Part shown: piece by piece, positions 7,022-17,344 of the stretch
How positions within the stretch are numbered: the stretch's first letter is position 1
Layout: the number at the start of each line of letters is the position of its first letter
From: Rubrivivax sp.
GTDB lineage: Bacteria; Pseudomonadota; Gammaproteobacteria; Burkholderiales; Burkholderiaceae_C
DNA: 64,000 bases
Assembly: GCA_027485165.1 (NCBI GenBank)
Contig: JAIXRN010000101.1
Coordinates: 1-64,000 of the forward strand
Reading direction: 5' to 3'
The notes under the pieces: generated by a model
Seen by the model: only the letters and a program-made list of their open reading frames with translations
Database searches by the model: none
What the model was told of the DNA's origin: nothing
Position numbers and translations under genes: made by a program

Positions 7022-8320
7022 TCAGCCCAGCCAGCGCCGCAGCTGGCCGGCCACTTCCAGGCTGCTGAGCAAGTCCAGGTGGCCAATGCCGTGGCCCACC
7101 CATTGCCGGTCGGGCGGAAAGCCCAGGTCGAAGCGCGGGTCGGCGTGCTGGCCCAGCGCGCTGGGCAGGGGCACCAGGCCGTCGCCCAGCAGCCGCTGCG
7201 TGATGCGGTGCCGGTGCGCGCCGCTGGCCTGCCCCAGGCTGGCTGCCAGGGTGAAACAGCGCACGCCGGCCGGCAGGGGCACGGGGCTGCGTTGTGCCGC
7301 GGTGGCGCCGTCGCTGGCCAGCAGGCGACCGTGGCGCAGGTCGGTGATGCCGGCGCTGCGCAGCTGCCCCAGGCGCGCAAAGGGGGCGCTGTAGGGCGTG
7401 GCGTTCAGCAGCAGGTCCACGCCGTGGCCCGCGCGTTCCAGCGGCGCGCCGTGGTGCGGGCTGCCCAGGCACACCAGGTCGGTCAGCTGCGTGGCCCAGT
7501 TGCCCGCGGCGGGGTGGGCGACATCGGCTGAGCCTTCGGCCTGCTGCCCAGCATGGATGGCGCTGCGCGCCACCAGCCCGCCCATGCTGTGGCCCAGCAG
7601 GGCCAGCCGCGTGATGGGCTGCGGCCATGCCGCCACCAGCTGCGCCAGCAGCTGGGCCAGCAGCTGGCCGTTGCTGGCGATGTGAAGGCCGCTGTTGTAG
7701 TGCAGGTACAGCGGCGTCCAGCCGGCCTCACGGGCCAGGAGGGCGCCATGGTCGTGCCCCGCGCGTTGCCACTGCAGGTCGTTCATGCACAGCCCGTGCA
7801 GCAGCACCAGCACGCGCCCGCCGCCGGGCGCAGCAGCTGCCGGCAAGGCCGCGGCCAGGGCATCGGCCTGCAGCGTGAGCGCCAGGCCGCCGCTGCGCAG
7901 GGCCATCGTGGTGGCCAGCGGGTTGCCGGTGGCCGCCAGGTGGTCGCCCAGCACGCCGTTCAGGCCCGCCAGGATGGCTTCGCGTTCAGGTGTGGCCAGG
8001 CCGCTGGCTGGGTCTGTCACCACCGGCTGCAGCCAGCCCAGCAGCGCGTCGACGCTGCCGCCCACCACCTGCGTGACGCCGCGCACCGTCTTGTAGACCA
8101 GGCCGGTGATGCCGCGGGTGCGTTCGGGGCGTTCGGCCGATAGCGCAGACGCCGGCCGGCTGGCCGTGAGCGCGATGCGCGCATGCATCGATTCCACCAG
8201 GTCCACCAGCCCGGCCGTCGCCTGGGTGGCCAGCCGGGCGGCGGCACGCAGGTCGCCGGGCTGCAGGTGCCGGGGGGGCTGGGCGAGCGGGGCCGGGGCC
8301 GGTGGCCTGGGCGGGGTCAA
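7022..8320 (-). CDS. Alpha/beta hydrolase, esterase/lipase-like
   Basis: A serine hydrolase of the PGAP1/lipase-like group, 432 residues from a TTG at 8320. The nucleophile elbow is GHSMGG with Ser245, preceded by the oxyanion segment VLVLLHGLCMND. A second conserved stretch, CLGSPHHGAPLE, is typical of this lipase family. The frame is open to 8419, but that would overlap the upstream gene by about 100 bases. The TTG overlaps that gene's stop as TTGA, with GAAGGG five bases upstream, which favours translational coupling. The first 130 residues are unlike the hydrolase fold and may be a helical regulatory region. No signal peptide is seen, so it is probably cytoplasmic; the substrate is unknown. 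Confidence 0.75.
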   Translation of the reverse strand: MTPPRPPAPAPLAQPPRHLQPGDLRAAARLATQATAGLVDLVESMHARIALTASRPASALSAERPERTRGITGLVYKTVRGVTQVVGGSVDALLGWLQPVVTDPASGLATPEREAILAGLNGVLGDHLAATGNPLATTMALRSGGLALTLQADALAAALPAAAAPGGGRVLVLLHGLCMNDLQWQRAGHDHGALLAREAGWTPLYLHYNSGLHIASNGQLLAQLLAQLVAAWPQPITRLALLGHSMGGLVARSAIHAGQQAEGSADVAHPAAGNWATQLTDLVCLGSPHHGAPLERAGHGVDLLLNATPYSAPFARLGQLRSAGITDLRHGRLLASDGATAAQRSPVPLPAGVRCFTLAASLGQASGAHRHRITQRLLGDGLVPLPSALGQHADPRFDLGFPPDRQWVGHGIGHLDLLSSLEVAGQLRRWLG

Positions 8321-9120
8321 GCCGGCCCTTCGGGCAGGCCGGCGTCGCCCAGCCGGCCTTGCTGGCTGCGGGCCTGGCGGCGGTAGGTGCTGCGGTCGGC
8401 CTGGTGGGCGGCAAACCACTGGCGCAGTTCGTCGTACAGCGGCTGGGCCAGCGGGCTGCCGCGGTCGACCACCTGCGGGTCGACGCGCCGGCTGTCGCGC
8501 TGCACCAGGTGCACCTGGGCGATGACGTCGCCGCGGCGCACATGCAGCGCCCCCTGCACCGGCCGGCGCACTACCAGGTTCACCGGGTGGGCATACCAGT
8601 CGGTTTCCACCAGGCCCACCAGCAGGTCCAGCGGCGCCTGGCGGTTGATGGGCGGGCCGAAATGGCTGTCCACACCGGCTGGCGTGCGCAGCACCCAGGG
8701 CAGGTGCAGCTTGAAGAACAGCGTCTGGTCAGGCCGGTCCATGAAGCTGATGCCCGGCTGCTGCGGGCGCAGTTCCATGCGCCGGCCCTGCGCGTCGGTG
8801 AAGGGCAGGGGGTCGGCGTCGAAGGCGTTGCCGAAGAAGCGGCTGGGCGCGTGGTCGTGGACGTAGAACACGCGCTCATCACCTGGCGGCCGGGCCACGT
8901 CGGGCGGCAGAAAGGGCAGGCCGCCAGCCGGCACATCAGCCTGCGCGCACAGGCCGAAGCTGAAGGGTGCGGGCACCAGCAGCCCCAGCGCGCAGGCGGC
9001 GGTGAAGGGCAGGCACTGCTCCTGTACGCCGTAGCCGCGCGGCACGTCGTTGCGCACTGCCGCCGGCGCGCGCCAAGGCAGCGGCGCATCCGGCACCAGC
9101 GACAAGAGCATCGGCGTCAC
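8317..9120 (-). CDS. Hypothetical protein, possibly DUF6065-like
   Basis: A soluble protein of about 267 residues with no signal peptide or membrane segment. It starts with GTG at 9120 or ATG at 9111 (MLLSLVPDAPLPWRAP). The frame runs on to 9207, but that extension is encoded by the palindromic repeat at 9127-9284 and is not credible as protein. The look of the chain (QEQCLPFTAACALGLLVPAPFSFGL early, a Tyr/Trp-rich middle with THF-like ETDWYAHPVN) resembles the uncharacterised DUF6065 group, but I am not certain. Its stop overlaps the start of the hydrolase gene (TTGA), so the two are probably made together and may act in one pathway. Confidence 0.65.
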   Translation of the reverse strand: MTPMLLSLVPDAPLPWRAPAAVRNDVPRGYGVQEQCLPFTAACALGLLVPAPFSFGLCAQADVPAGGLPFLPPDVARPPGDERVFYVHDHAPSRFFGNAFDADPLPFTDAQGRRMELRPQQPGISFMDRPDQTLFFKLHLPWVLRTPAGVDSHFGPPINRQAPLDLLVGLVETDWYAHPVNLVVRRPVQGALHVRRGDVIAQVHLVQRDSRRVDPQVVDRGSPLAQPLYDELRQWFAAHQADRSTYRRQARSQQGRLGDAGLPEGPA

Positions 9121-9126
9121 GTCAGA

Positions 9127-9284
9127 CCCCCAAGCTTCCCGACACGGAACCGGCTTCGCCGGGCCGTTGGCGGGCGGCCCCCTCGGGCGGGCTGAGCCCG
9201 GACACAAACAGTCCAGTGGACTGTTTGTGCCTGACGAAGACCAAGGCCACTGGCCTTGGCAGCGAGCGCCAGAGAGCTTGGGGG
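9127..9284. repeat. Dispersed palindromic intergenic element, long copy
   Basis: The element is bounded by inverted ends CCCCCAAGCT (9127-9136) and AGCTTGGGGG (9275-9284). Inside are a 13-bp perfect palindrome pair around one base (9203-9229, CACAAACAGTCCA/TGGACTGTTTGTG), a 9-bp pair (9241-9259, CCAAGGCCA/TGGCCTTGG), and a GGCTTCGCCGGGCC stem region near 9152. Its left half (9143-9191) and right end (9262-9284) recur at 39005-39079, where the middle with the two palindromes is absent. It fills the gap between the unknown gene and the end of acnA. Confidence 0.85.
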
Positions 9285-9291
9285 CTCCACT

Positions 9292-12054
<2,763 letters not shown>

Positions 12055-12207
12055 GTTGGGGCTTTCCCGATACTGGTGTGCCGGGATTATGCGGTTCAGG
12101 CTTTCCTCCACCCCACGGTTGAGGGGGGTAGATCCATTCATCTGTTTGTGTGAATTGCAGGATAGTCGTAGCACAAAACCATTGCCCGCCGGGCGGAGAG
12201 GCTTGCC

Positions 12208-13077
12208 GTGAACCTGAATCACTTTTATTCCCGAACTGTTCTGCACTGCCAGAAGGCGGCGTTGGGCGCTGCCCTGGTGGCGGGTGTTGCCCTGGCGGCG
12301 CCGCAGCCCGCGCAGGCCTTGACGATCGTGCTGAACTTTGTGAACGCCCCGGTCATCGACCAGTTTGGCGTGGGTTCCGTGCCCGAGACGTTTGCCAGCT
12401 GGGGCTTCACGTCGCTCGATCTGGCGGGTGTGCGTGCCGCCACCCTGGCGGCGGTGAGAGCCGACTATCTGGCCTACCCGACCGTGGCTACCAACGCCGC
12501 GAGCCCACTGCAGGCCGGCAAGGAACTGAACATCAACTTCACGTTCAGCAACGGCCTGACGGGTGCCAGCAACGGCGACCCCGAGTTCTATTACATGAAC
12601 ATCGGCGACGCGAACCCGAACGTCGGCTTCCTGGGCCAGGCCTGCCTGGGCTGCATCCGCAACGCCAGCGGCGTGGCGACCGTGCCCGTCGGCACCATGT
12701 TCGGTTCGACCCTGAGCGACAGCATTTCCGGCCTGTTGTCTTTGGCCACCAGCGACCAGCAGCGCATCAACCTGCTGGCCGGTACGGTCGCGCATGAAAT
12801 CGGCCATGGTCTGGGGCTGCAGCACCCGAACAGCGCCCTGGCCAACCCCGGCCAGTCGCTGTTTTCGGTGATGGCCACCGGTGCGGCACCGACGTCGATG
12901 CCCAATGCTGAACGCGTCAAGGACCGGGCCTTCGCTTATGTCGAGTTCTCGACTCTGATCAACCGCATCGGCCTGCGCGACGTGACGCCCGTACCGGAAC
13001 CCAGCACCTACATGCTGCTGGCCCTGGGCCTGGTGGCACTGGCCTGGCGCACGCAATCGGCCCGCCGTCAGCACTGA
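12208..13077 (+). CDS. PEP-CTERM-anchored zinc metalloprotease
   Basis: A 289-residue exported protein starting at GTG 12208, with GGAGAGG seven or so bases upstream. A Sec signal ends near AQA (residue 37). The mature part carries HEIGHGLGLQHP, the extended zinc motif of M10-like metalloproteases, around residue 196, followed by a Met-containing turn (FSVMATG). The C-terminus is a complete PEP-CTERM signal: VPEPSTYMLLALGL, one helix, then RTQSARRQH. Exosortase would recognise this and release or anchor the protein at the envelope, usually in exopolysaccharide-producing bacteria. No exosortase gene is in the window. It is divergent from acnA, ends in a strong terminator, and is the intact relative of the truncated gene at 3539-4060. 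Confidence 0.85.
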   Translation: MNLNHFYSRTVLHCQKAALGAALVAGVALAAPQPAQALTIVLNFVNAPVIDQFGVGSVPETFASWGFTSLDLAGVRAATLAAVRADYLAYPTVATNAASPLQAGKELNINFTFSNGLTGASNGDPEFYYMNIGDANPNVGFLGQACLGCIRNASGVATVPVGTMFGSTLSDSISGLLSLATSDQQRINLLAGTVAHEIGHGLGLQHPNSALANPGQSLFSVMATGAAPTSMPNAERVKDRAFAYVEFSTLINRIGLRDVTPVPEPSTYMLLALGLVALAWRTQSARRQH

Positions 13078-13098
13078 GTTGCTGAACGTCCGGCTTGG

Positions 13099-14463
13099 CT
13101 AGACAAGGGCCCGCGCTAGCGGGCCTTTTGTCGTCTGCGGCGCTGCAGCCAGGGCCAGGTCTTGCAGCGCACGGTCGAAGCGCGCCAGACTGGCGCGTTC
13201 CAGGTACAGGCAGGGCGTGCCGGTGCGCTGGCAATGCAGCTTGATGCGGTGGTAGGCGGCGTGCTGCACGCAGCCGGCCTGGCAGATGACGAGGTCGGCA
13301 CGCGCCAGCCGGCCGTCCAGGACATGGGGGTTGTCGTGCAGGCCGCCGTCGTGATGTTCGAAGCACCCGCCCAGGTCTTCGATGCGGCTGCGGTAGCGCG
13401 CCACGGCGCGCTGGATGCCGCCCACGCACAGCACGCGCTGGCCTGCGACGGGTGAACTGGCGGGCGCGACGGCGGCTACGGCTGCGGTTGCCGTGGCGGT
13501 GGCTGGCCGTCGCGGTGGCGCGCTGGCCGGGGCGGCGGCCAGCGCCCGCGTGGTGGCGACCGGCCGCGGTGCCGGTGACAGGGTCGGAACGGCTGGCTCG
13601 GCATCTGTCGGCGCCGGCGGTGGTGCTGCAGCCGGGCGGCTTTCGGCTACGGCGCGCCAGCGCTGCCGTTCACCGGCCAGGGTGGCGGCTTGCAGCTCGG
13701 CCTGTTGCCGGGCCTGGTGCAGCTGCTGCTGTTGTTGCTGCAGGCGCAGCTGCAGGGCTTGCACTTCGGCCGTCAGCCGGGCCAGGGCCTGCGCGGCGCT
13801 GGCCTGGCCCTGATCGGCCTGCAGGCCGCGGCGCGCCTGTTCGTGCAGCCAGCCGCGGGCCTCGGCCAGTGCCTGCACTTCCTGGTCGCGGCCCAAGGGG
13901 TGCGTCAGCAGGGCCCACAGCTGGGCGGGCACATCGTCCTGAGGCCTGCAGGCGTGCTGCAGCGTGTGCAGCCAGGCCTGGCGCAGCGCCTGTGGGTCGC
14001 GCAGCCGGGCCAGGCGCTGCACGGCAGCAGCGTGGCGCGTGTCCAGCCGGCGGTGCAGGGCGTCCGACAAGGCATTGCGCGAGCCCAGGTCGTGCAGGGC
14101 GCTGTACAGCACGTCGGCGTCGCTGCCCTGCAGTTGCACAGGCTGGCCGCGCTGGCGGCTGAGGGCGCGTTCGATTTCGGCGCGCAAGGCGGGTGGGGGT
14201 AGGCTCAGGGCCAGCAGCAAGTCTTGCGCGCTAGCCGGCAGCTGGTGCAGGCGGCGGCGCTGTGGCGTGCTGGTGGGCGCTGCGGGCTGCGGTCTTGAAG
14301 CCAGGCTACCCCCTGCCGTGCAGCGTGCCTGGGCGGTGGCCAGGTGGCGTGTCAGCACGGCGTTTTCGTGCAGCAGGGCCGCGATCTGCGCTGCCAGCTG
14401 CGCGGTGGTGGGTTCAGCCGGGGCTTGGCGGGCCGGGGCGTGCACGTCGGGGGGGTGGGGCAT
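13099..14463 (-). CDS. DUF2325 domain protein
   Basis: A cytoplasmic protein of about 454 residues (ATG 14463; the frame opens at 14589). The N-terminal half is helical with strong coiled-coil character: a Gln/Leu-rich run of LRLQQQQQQLHQARQ type around residues 235-265. An Ala/Pro-rich linker follows. The last 95 residues form a DUF2325 domain, beginning VLCVGGIQRAVARYRSRIEDLGG, with CQAGCVQHAAYHRIK and a closing strand PCLYLERASL. DUF2325 proteins are of unknown function; the Cys and His residues suggest metal or redox chemistry. It follows hemP on the same strand after a 141-bp gap and may share the Fur-controlled transcript, which would connect it with iron or heme, but this is an inference from position. 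Confidence 0.75.
   Translation of the reverse strand: MPHPPDVHAPARQAPAEPTTAQLAAQIAALLHENAVLTRHLATAQARCTAGGSLASRPQPAAPTSTPQRRRLHQLPASAQDLLLALSLPPPALRAEIERALSRQRGQPVQLQGSDADVLYSALHDLGSRNALSDALHRRLDTRHAAAVQRLARLRDPQALRQAWLHTLQHACRPQDDVPAQLWALLTHPLGRDQEVQALAEARGWLHEQARRGLQADQGQASAAQALARLTAEVQALQLRLQQQQQQLHQARQQAELQAATLAGERQRWRAVAESRPAAAPPPAPTDAEPAVPTLSPAPRPVATTRALAAAPASAPPRRPATATATAAVAAVAPASSPVAGQRVLCVGGIQRAVARYRSRIEDLGGCFEHHDGGLHDNPHVLDGRLARADLVICQAGCVQHAAYHRIKLHCQRTGTPCLYLERASLARFDRALQDLALAAAPQTTKGPLARALV
13102..13132. terminator. Bidirectional rho-independent terminator
   Basis: The stem GGCCCGC/GCGGGCC around the loop GCTA (about 13109-13125) is followed on the plus strand by TTTTG. Flanking GACAA/TTGTC lengthens the symmetry. 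It lies between the metalloprotease stop (13077) and the opposing DUF2325 gene, overlapping the end of the latter, so it probably serves both strands. Confidence 0.8.
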
Positions 14464-14604
14464 GGCGCTGGGGGCTCGTGGGGTGCACGGGCTGGCGGCA
14501 GCTGGCGGTGCGGTGGGGTGCGGTCGGTTGGGGTAGGGGCCGTGGACAGGGTGGCCTGGCGCTGTCGGCAGCGTGGCAACGGGGCCCAAGCTGGCCAGAA
14601 CGCG

Positions 14605-14808
14605 TCACTTGGTCAGGATCAGCTTGCCCTGGGCTGTCAGGCGCAGCCGGTAGAGCGCGTCGCCGTGGGCAATCTCGACTTCACGTGATGTGCCCAGCAG
14701 CTGGTGGCTGTGCCAGCGCGCTGGCGGCGTGCCCGTCAGCGAAGCTGGGGCCGTGGCCGGGGTTGGCATCTGGCAGCTGGCCGGCGGGGTAGGTGATGCG
14801 TCGGCCAT
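14605..14808 (-). CDS. hemP: Hemin uptake protein HemP
   Basis: HemP is a small conserved protein of heme-uptake regulons; in Burkholderiales it can act in heme-responsive regulation of uptake genes. The 67-residue product ends in the diagnostic block LLGTSREVEIAHGDALYRLR and LTAQGKLILTK. The N-terminal half is Pro/Thr-rich and variable, as usual. The ATG at 14808 is preferred. A TTG at 14814 would overlap the bfd stop as TTGA, so coupling is possible either way. It sits directly after bfd and downstream of the palindrome at 15044-15062, consistent with Fur control. Confidence 0.9.
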   Translation of the reverse strand: MADASPTPPASCQMPTPATAPASLTGTPPARWHSHQLLGTSREVEIAHGDALYRLRLTAQGKLILTK

Positions 14809-14810
14809 CT

Positions 14811-15032
14811 TCAAATGGTCCGGCGCTGCGGCCGGGCGCGCGCATCGGGCGGGCTGGCCGTGCTGCCCGCCAGGGCTTGTTCGTGGAAGCGCTGGTGGGC
14901 GCAGTCGTGGCAGGCGCCGCAGGCCGTGGCCACGCGGGTCTGGTCCTGCAGTTCGTCGAAGCTGGCGCAGCCTTCACGCACGGCGCGCGTGATGTCGCGG
15001 TCAGAGACGCTGTGGCAGATGCAAATGATCAT
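14811..15032 (-). CDS. bfd: Bacterioferritin-associated ferredoxin
   Basis: Bfd is a small [2Fe-2S] ferredoxin that reduces bacterioferritin heme and releases stored iron when iron is scarce. From ATG 15032 it has 73 residues. The cluster ligands appear as the CxC pair in MIICICHSVSD and the CxxC pair in TACGACHDC, spaced as in the BFD-like fold. The frame is open to 15071, but that would read through the Fur-like palindrome, so the shorter start is chosen. It is followed at once by hemP, and the bacterioferritin gene lies just upstream on the same strand, separated by the regulatory site. Confidence 0.93.
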   Translation of the reverse strand: MIICICHSVSDRDITRAVREGCASFDELQDQTRVATACGACHDCAHQRFHEQALAGSTASPPDARARPQRRTI

Positions 15033-15042
15033 GCGCCTACTG

Positions 15043-15063
15043 TAATGCGAATAGTTCGCATTA
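15043..15063. promoter_or_regulatory. Fur box upstream of bfd-hemP
   Basis: TAATGCGAA-TAG-TTCGCATTA is a perfect inverted repeat of nine bases with a three-base centre. It starts 11 bases upstream of the bfd start codon. Size, AATG/CATT ends and gene context (bfd, hemP, bfr) fit a Fur operator. A 19-base version differing at two positions lies at 48495-48513 ahead of the ferric transporter genes. Fur with iron would repress bfd-hemP here. Confidence 0.8.
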
Positions 15064-15137
15064 GCAAGCACATCGGTTGGCCCGGCGGTGGTGGGCGCAA
15101 GCCCGCGCCCCTGCCGGGCCTGGGCCGGCCCGACCTG

Positions 15138-15620
15138 TCAGCTGCCGGAAACGCTGCCCATCTGCGACTGCAGGTAGTTCTGCTCGCCCACCTTGCCCAC
15201 CAGGTCGAGCTGGGTTTCCAGGAAGTCGATGTGCTCCTCGGTGTCTTCCAGGATGTGCTGCAGCAGGTCGCGGCTGACGTAGTCGCGCGCCGTTTCGCAG
15301 GCGGCGATGCCGTCCTTGATGGTGGCTTGCGCCGCGAGCTCGGACTTCAGGTCGCAGCCCAGACACTCCACCAGGTTTTCGCCAATCAGCAGCTTGCCCA
15401 GGTCCTGCAGGTTGGGCAGTGCGTCCAGCGTGAACAGGCGTTCCATCAGCGCGTCGGCGTGCTTCATCTCGCCGATCGATTCCTCGTATTCCTTCTTCGC
15501 CATCTTGTCGAAGCCCCAGTGCTTGAACATGCGGTAGTGCACGAAGTACTGGTTGATGGCCGTCAGCTCGTTCTTCAGCTGGGCTTGCAGGTGGTGGATG
15601 ACTTGGGGGTCGCCTTGCAT
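15138..15620 (-). CDS. bfr: Bacterioferritin
   Basis: A 24-mer, heme-containing iron-storage ferritin that oxidises and mineralises Fe(II) in the cytoplasm. The 160-residue length is standard. Ferroxidase ligands are all present: Glu18 in KNELTAINQYF, Glu51 and His54 in IGEMKHAD, Glu94 in LKSELAAQ, Glu127 and His130 in ILEDTEEHIDFLE. The heme-binding Met52 lies in GEMKHAD, so this is a heme-type subunit. It precedes bfd in the direction of transcription, and the Fur-type palindrome lies between the two. That arrangement allows opposite control of storage and mobilisation. It probably has its own promoter in 15621-15761. Confidence 0.97.
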   Translation of the reverse strand: MQGDPQVIHHLQAQLKNELTAINQYFVHYRMFKHWGFDKMAKKEYEESIGEMKHADALMERLFTLDALPNLQDLGKLLIGENLVECLGCDLKSELAAQATIKDGIAACETARDYVSRDLLQHILEDTEEHIDFLETQLDLVGKVGEQNYLQSQMGSVSGS

Positions 15621-15761
15621 GGTGAACTCTCGTGGAAGTGGATGGGGGTATTGGCGGCGGCTGAGCCCAGTTTAGGACTGCGTCGCGGCTGAACGCAGTG
15701 CGGCACCGGTCGGCGCAAGCCGGTGCAGGCCCGCTGGCAACGCCGTCCCTGGGCGCTGGCC

Positions 15762-16661
15762 TCAGCGCGCGCCCAGGTGATGCGCTGCGCGGTGCAGGTG
15801 CGCCATGAAGTGCCGCACGGCCGGCTTCACCGCCGTGTCGGTGCGCGCCAGCGCCACCAGTTCCAGATGCAGCGGGCCTTCCGCCACCGGGACGATCTTC
15901 AGATGCTGCTGCGCAAACGGGTGCACCGCGATCTGCTGCGGCATCAGGCCGACGCAGTTGCCACTGGCGATGAGGGCCAGCAGCCCCAGCGTGGAATTCA
16001 CCAGGGCGGCCGCTGGCGGCGGCTTCAGGCCATGCTGCTCGAACAGCAGGCGCGCGTAGCCGGAATCGGGTGAAGCGCCGGTGTAGACCCAGGGCGCATC
16101 GGCCAGGTCGACCAGCCGCCGGGCGCGTGCCAGCGGGTTGCCCCTGGCCACCACGATGACCATCGACGCGGGCATCAGCGTCTCGACCACGAATTCCCCA
16201 GGCGACAGGCCCGGCGGCAGCGGGCCCAGCGCCAGGTCGACTTCGCCCTTGCGCAGGCGCGTCAGTTGCGCGATGTACAGCTCTTCCAGCACGCGCAGCT
16301 GGATGTCAGGGAACTCGGCGCCAAAGGTACGCAGGGTCTCGGGCACCAGCAACATCACCGCCAGCGGCACCGCGCCGATGGTGAGCGAACCGCTCATGCG
16401 CCCGCCCAGCTGGCGGATCTGTTCCACCGCGTGCGCCAGCTCGCGTTCAGCCGCATTGGCGCGCTCGTACAGCACCATGCCCTGCGCCGTGGCCAGCACG
16501 CCGGCGGTGGAGCGCACCAGCAGCGTGGCAGCCAGCTCGCGTTCGAGTTCGCGGATGAGCTTGCTCAGCGCCGGCTGCGTCACGCCCAGCCGGCGCGCGG
16601 CTGACCGGAGGCTGCCTTCGTCGATCGCTGCCACCAGGGCGCGCAGGCTTGTGAGCTTCAT
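15762..16661 (-). CDS. LysR-type regulator, probable gallate/tannin cluster regulator
   Basis: A 299-residue LysR-family transcription factor. The winged helix-turn-helix occupies residues 1-60 (GSLRSAARRLGVTQPALSKL), followed by the linker helix and a type 2 periplasmic-binding-like effector domain to the end. The start is ATG 16661; the longer open frame to 17069 runs antisense through the divergent dctQ gene. It is transcribed away from the TRAP-dioxygenase-tannase genes, with about 100 bp between them that contain a T-N11-A palindrome. That is the classical LysR arrangement, with an aromatic acid as likely inducer; the effector domain resembles GbpR/CbnR-like aromatics regulators only in a general way. 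Gallate as the inducer is an inference from neighbours. Confidence 0.88.
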   Translation of the reverse strand: MKLTSLRALVAAIDEGSLRSAARRLGVTQPALSKLIRELERELAATLLVRSTAGVLATAQGMVLYERANAAERELAHAVEQIRQLGGRMSGSLTIGAVPLAVMLLVPETLRTFGAEFPDIQLRVLEELYIAQLTRLRKGEVDLALGPLPPGLSPGEFVVETLMPASMVIVVARGNPLARARRLVDLADAPWVYTGASPDSGYARLLFEQHGLKPPPAAALVNSTLGLLALIASGNCVGLMPQQIAVHPFAQQHLKIVPVAEGPLHLELVALARTDTAVKPAVRHFMAHLHRAAHHLGAR

Positions 16662-16672
16662 GGGAAAACCAT

Positions 16673-16689
16673 GATAACGACCGGTTATC
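16673..16689. promoter_or_regulatory. LysR-type binding site in the divergent promoter
   Basis: GATAAC-GACCG-GTTATC is a 6-bp inverted repeat containing the T-N11-A core of LysR sites. It lies 11 bases upstream of the regulator's own start codon and about 75 bases before dctQ, where autoregulation and activation of the opposite genes would both be possible. Confidence 0.65.
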
Positions 16690-16761
16690 GCACCGCCGAT
16701 TGCGCCATCTTCCCGCGCCCAGGCCCGATTTCTACATTGGGTGCTCCTCACAGGAGACAAA

Positions 16762-17286
16762 GTGAACGCGGAGACAACAACGCCAGCGGCCCCCGGGGCT
16801 GACTGGCTCCTGCGTCTGTGCGATGCCAGTGCCGCCGTCGGCGCGCTGGTGCTGCTGGGCATCGCCGTCATGACGACCGTCAGCGTCATCGGCCGCGCCT
16901 TCTTTGCCCACCCCATCCTGGGTGACGTGGAACTGGTGCAGTTGGGCGGCGCGGTGGTGGTGGCGTCGTTCCTGCCGTACACCCAGGCCCGGCGCGCCAA
17001 CATCATCGTCGACTTCTTCACCAGCGGCGCGCGTGAACGCACCCAGCGCTGGATGGACCTGGGCGGCACTCTGCTCTACACCGGCGTGCTGGCCCTGGTG
17101 CTGTGGCGCGTGGCGGTGGGCGGTATCGACATCCACGCTGCGGGCGAGCGTTCGATGCTGATGGACCTGCCGTTGTGGCTGCCCTACCTGCTGATGCTGC
17201 CCGGCCTGGCGCTGTGCGTGCTGATCGGCCTGGTGCAGCTGGGCCGCGAATGGCGCGCGCTGGGCCAGACGCAGGAGCGGGCATGA
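16762..17286 (+). CDS. dctQ: TRAP transporter small membrane subunit (DctQ)
   Basis: The small integral-membrane component of a tripartite ATP-independent periplasmic transporter. From GTG 16762, with AGGAGA seven bases upstream, it is 174 residues with four predicted helices. One is the family block GRAFFAHPILGDVELVQ leading into a polar loop (YTQARRANIIVDFF). An upstream in-frame start at 16741 precedes the Shine-Dalgarno and is rejected. It opens the plus-strand run dctQ-dctM-dctP-dioxygenase-tannase-porin, divergent from the LysR gene. The substrate is unknown from sequence; the neighbours suggest gallate or a related aromatic acid. Confidence 0.9.
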   Translation: MNAETTTPAAPGADWLLRLCDASAAVGALVLLGIAVMTTVSVIGRAFFAHPILGDVELVQLGGAVVVASFLPYTQARRANIIVDFFTSGARERTQRWMDLGGTLLYTGVLALVLWRVAVGGIDIHAAGERSMLMDLPLWLPYLLMLPGLALCVLIGLVQLGREWRALGQTQERA

Positions 17287-17344
17287 GCGCGCCGGGCCGC
17301 TATCAAGCGCTCATCCCGGTGCGCGCGGCGCCGAGGGCAGTCCA

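Noticed and set aside
9121..9207. N-terminal extension of the unknown gene at 8317
   Set aside because: Encoded by the palindromic repeat; a GTG/ATG just inside the repeat border is a better start.
12055..13074. N-terminal extension of the acnA reading frame to 1260 residues
   Set aside because: It runs antisense through the PEP-CTERM protease gene; AcnA homology begins at the GTG at 12054.
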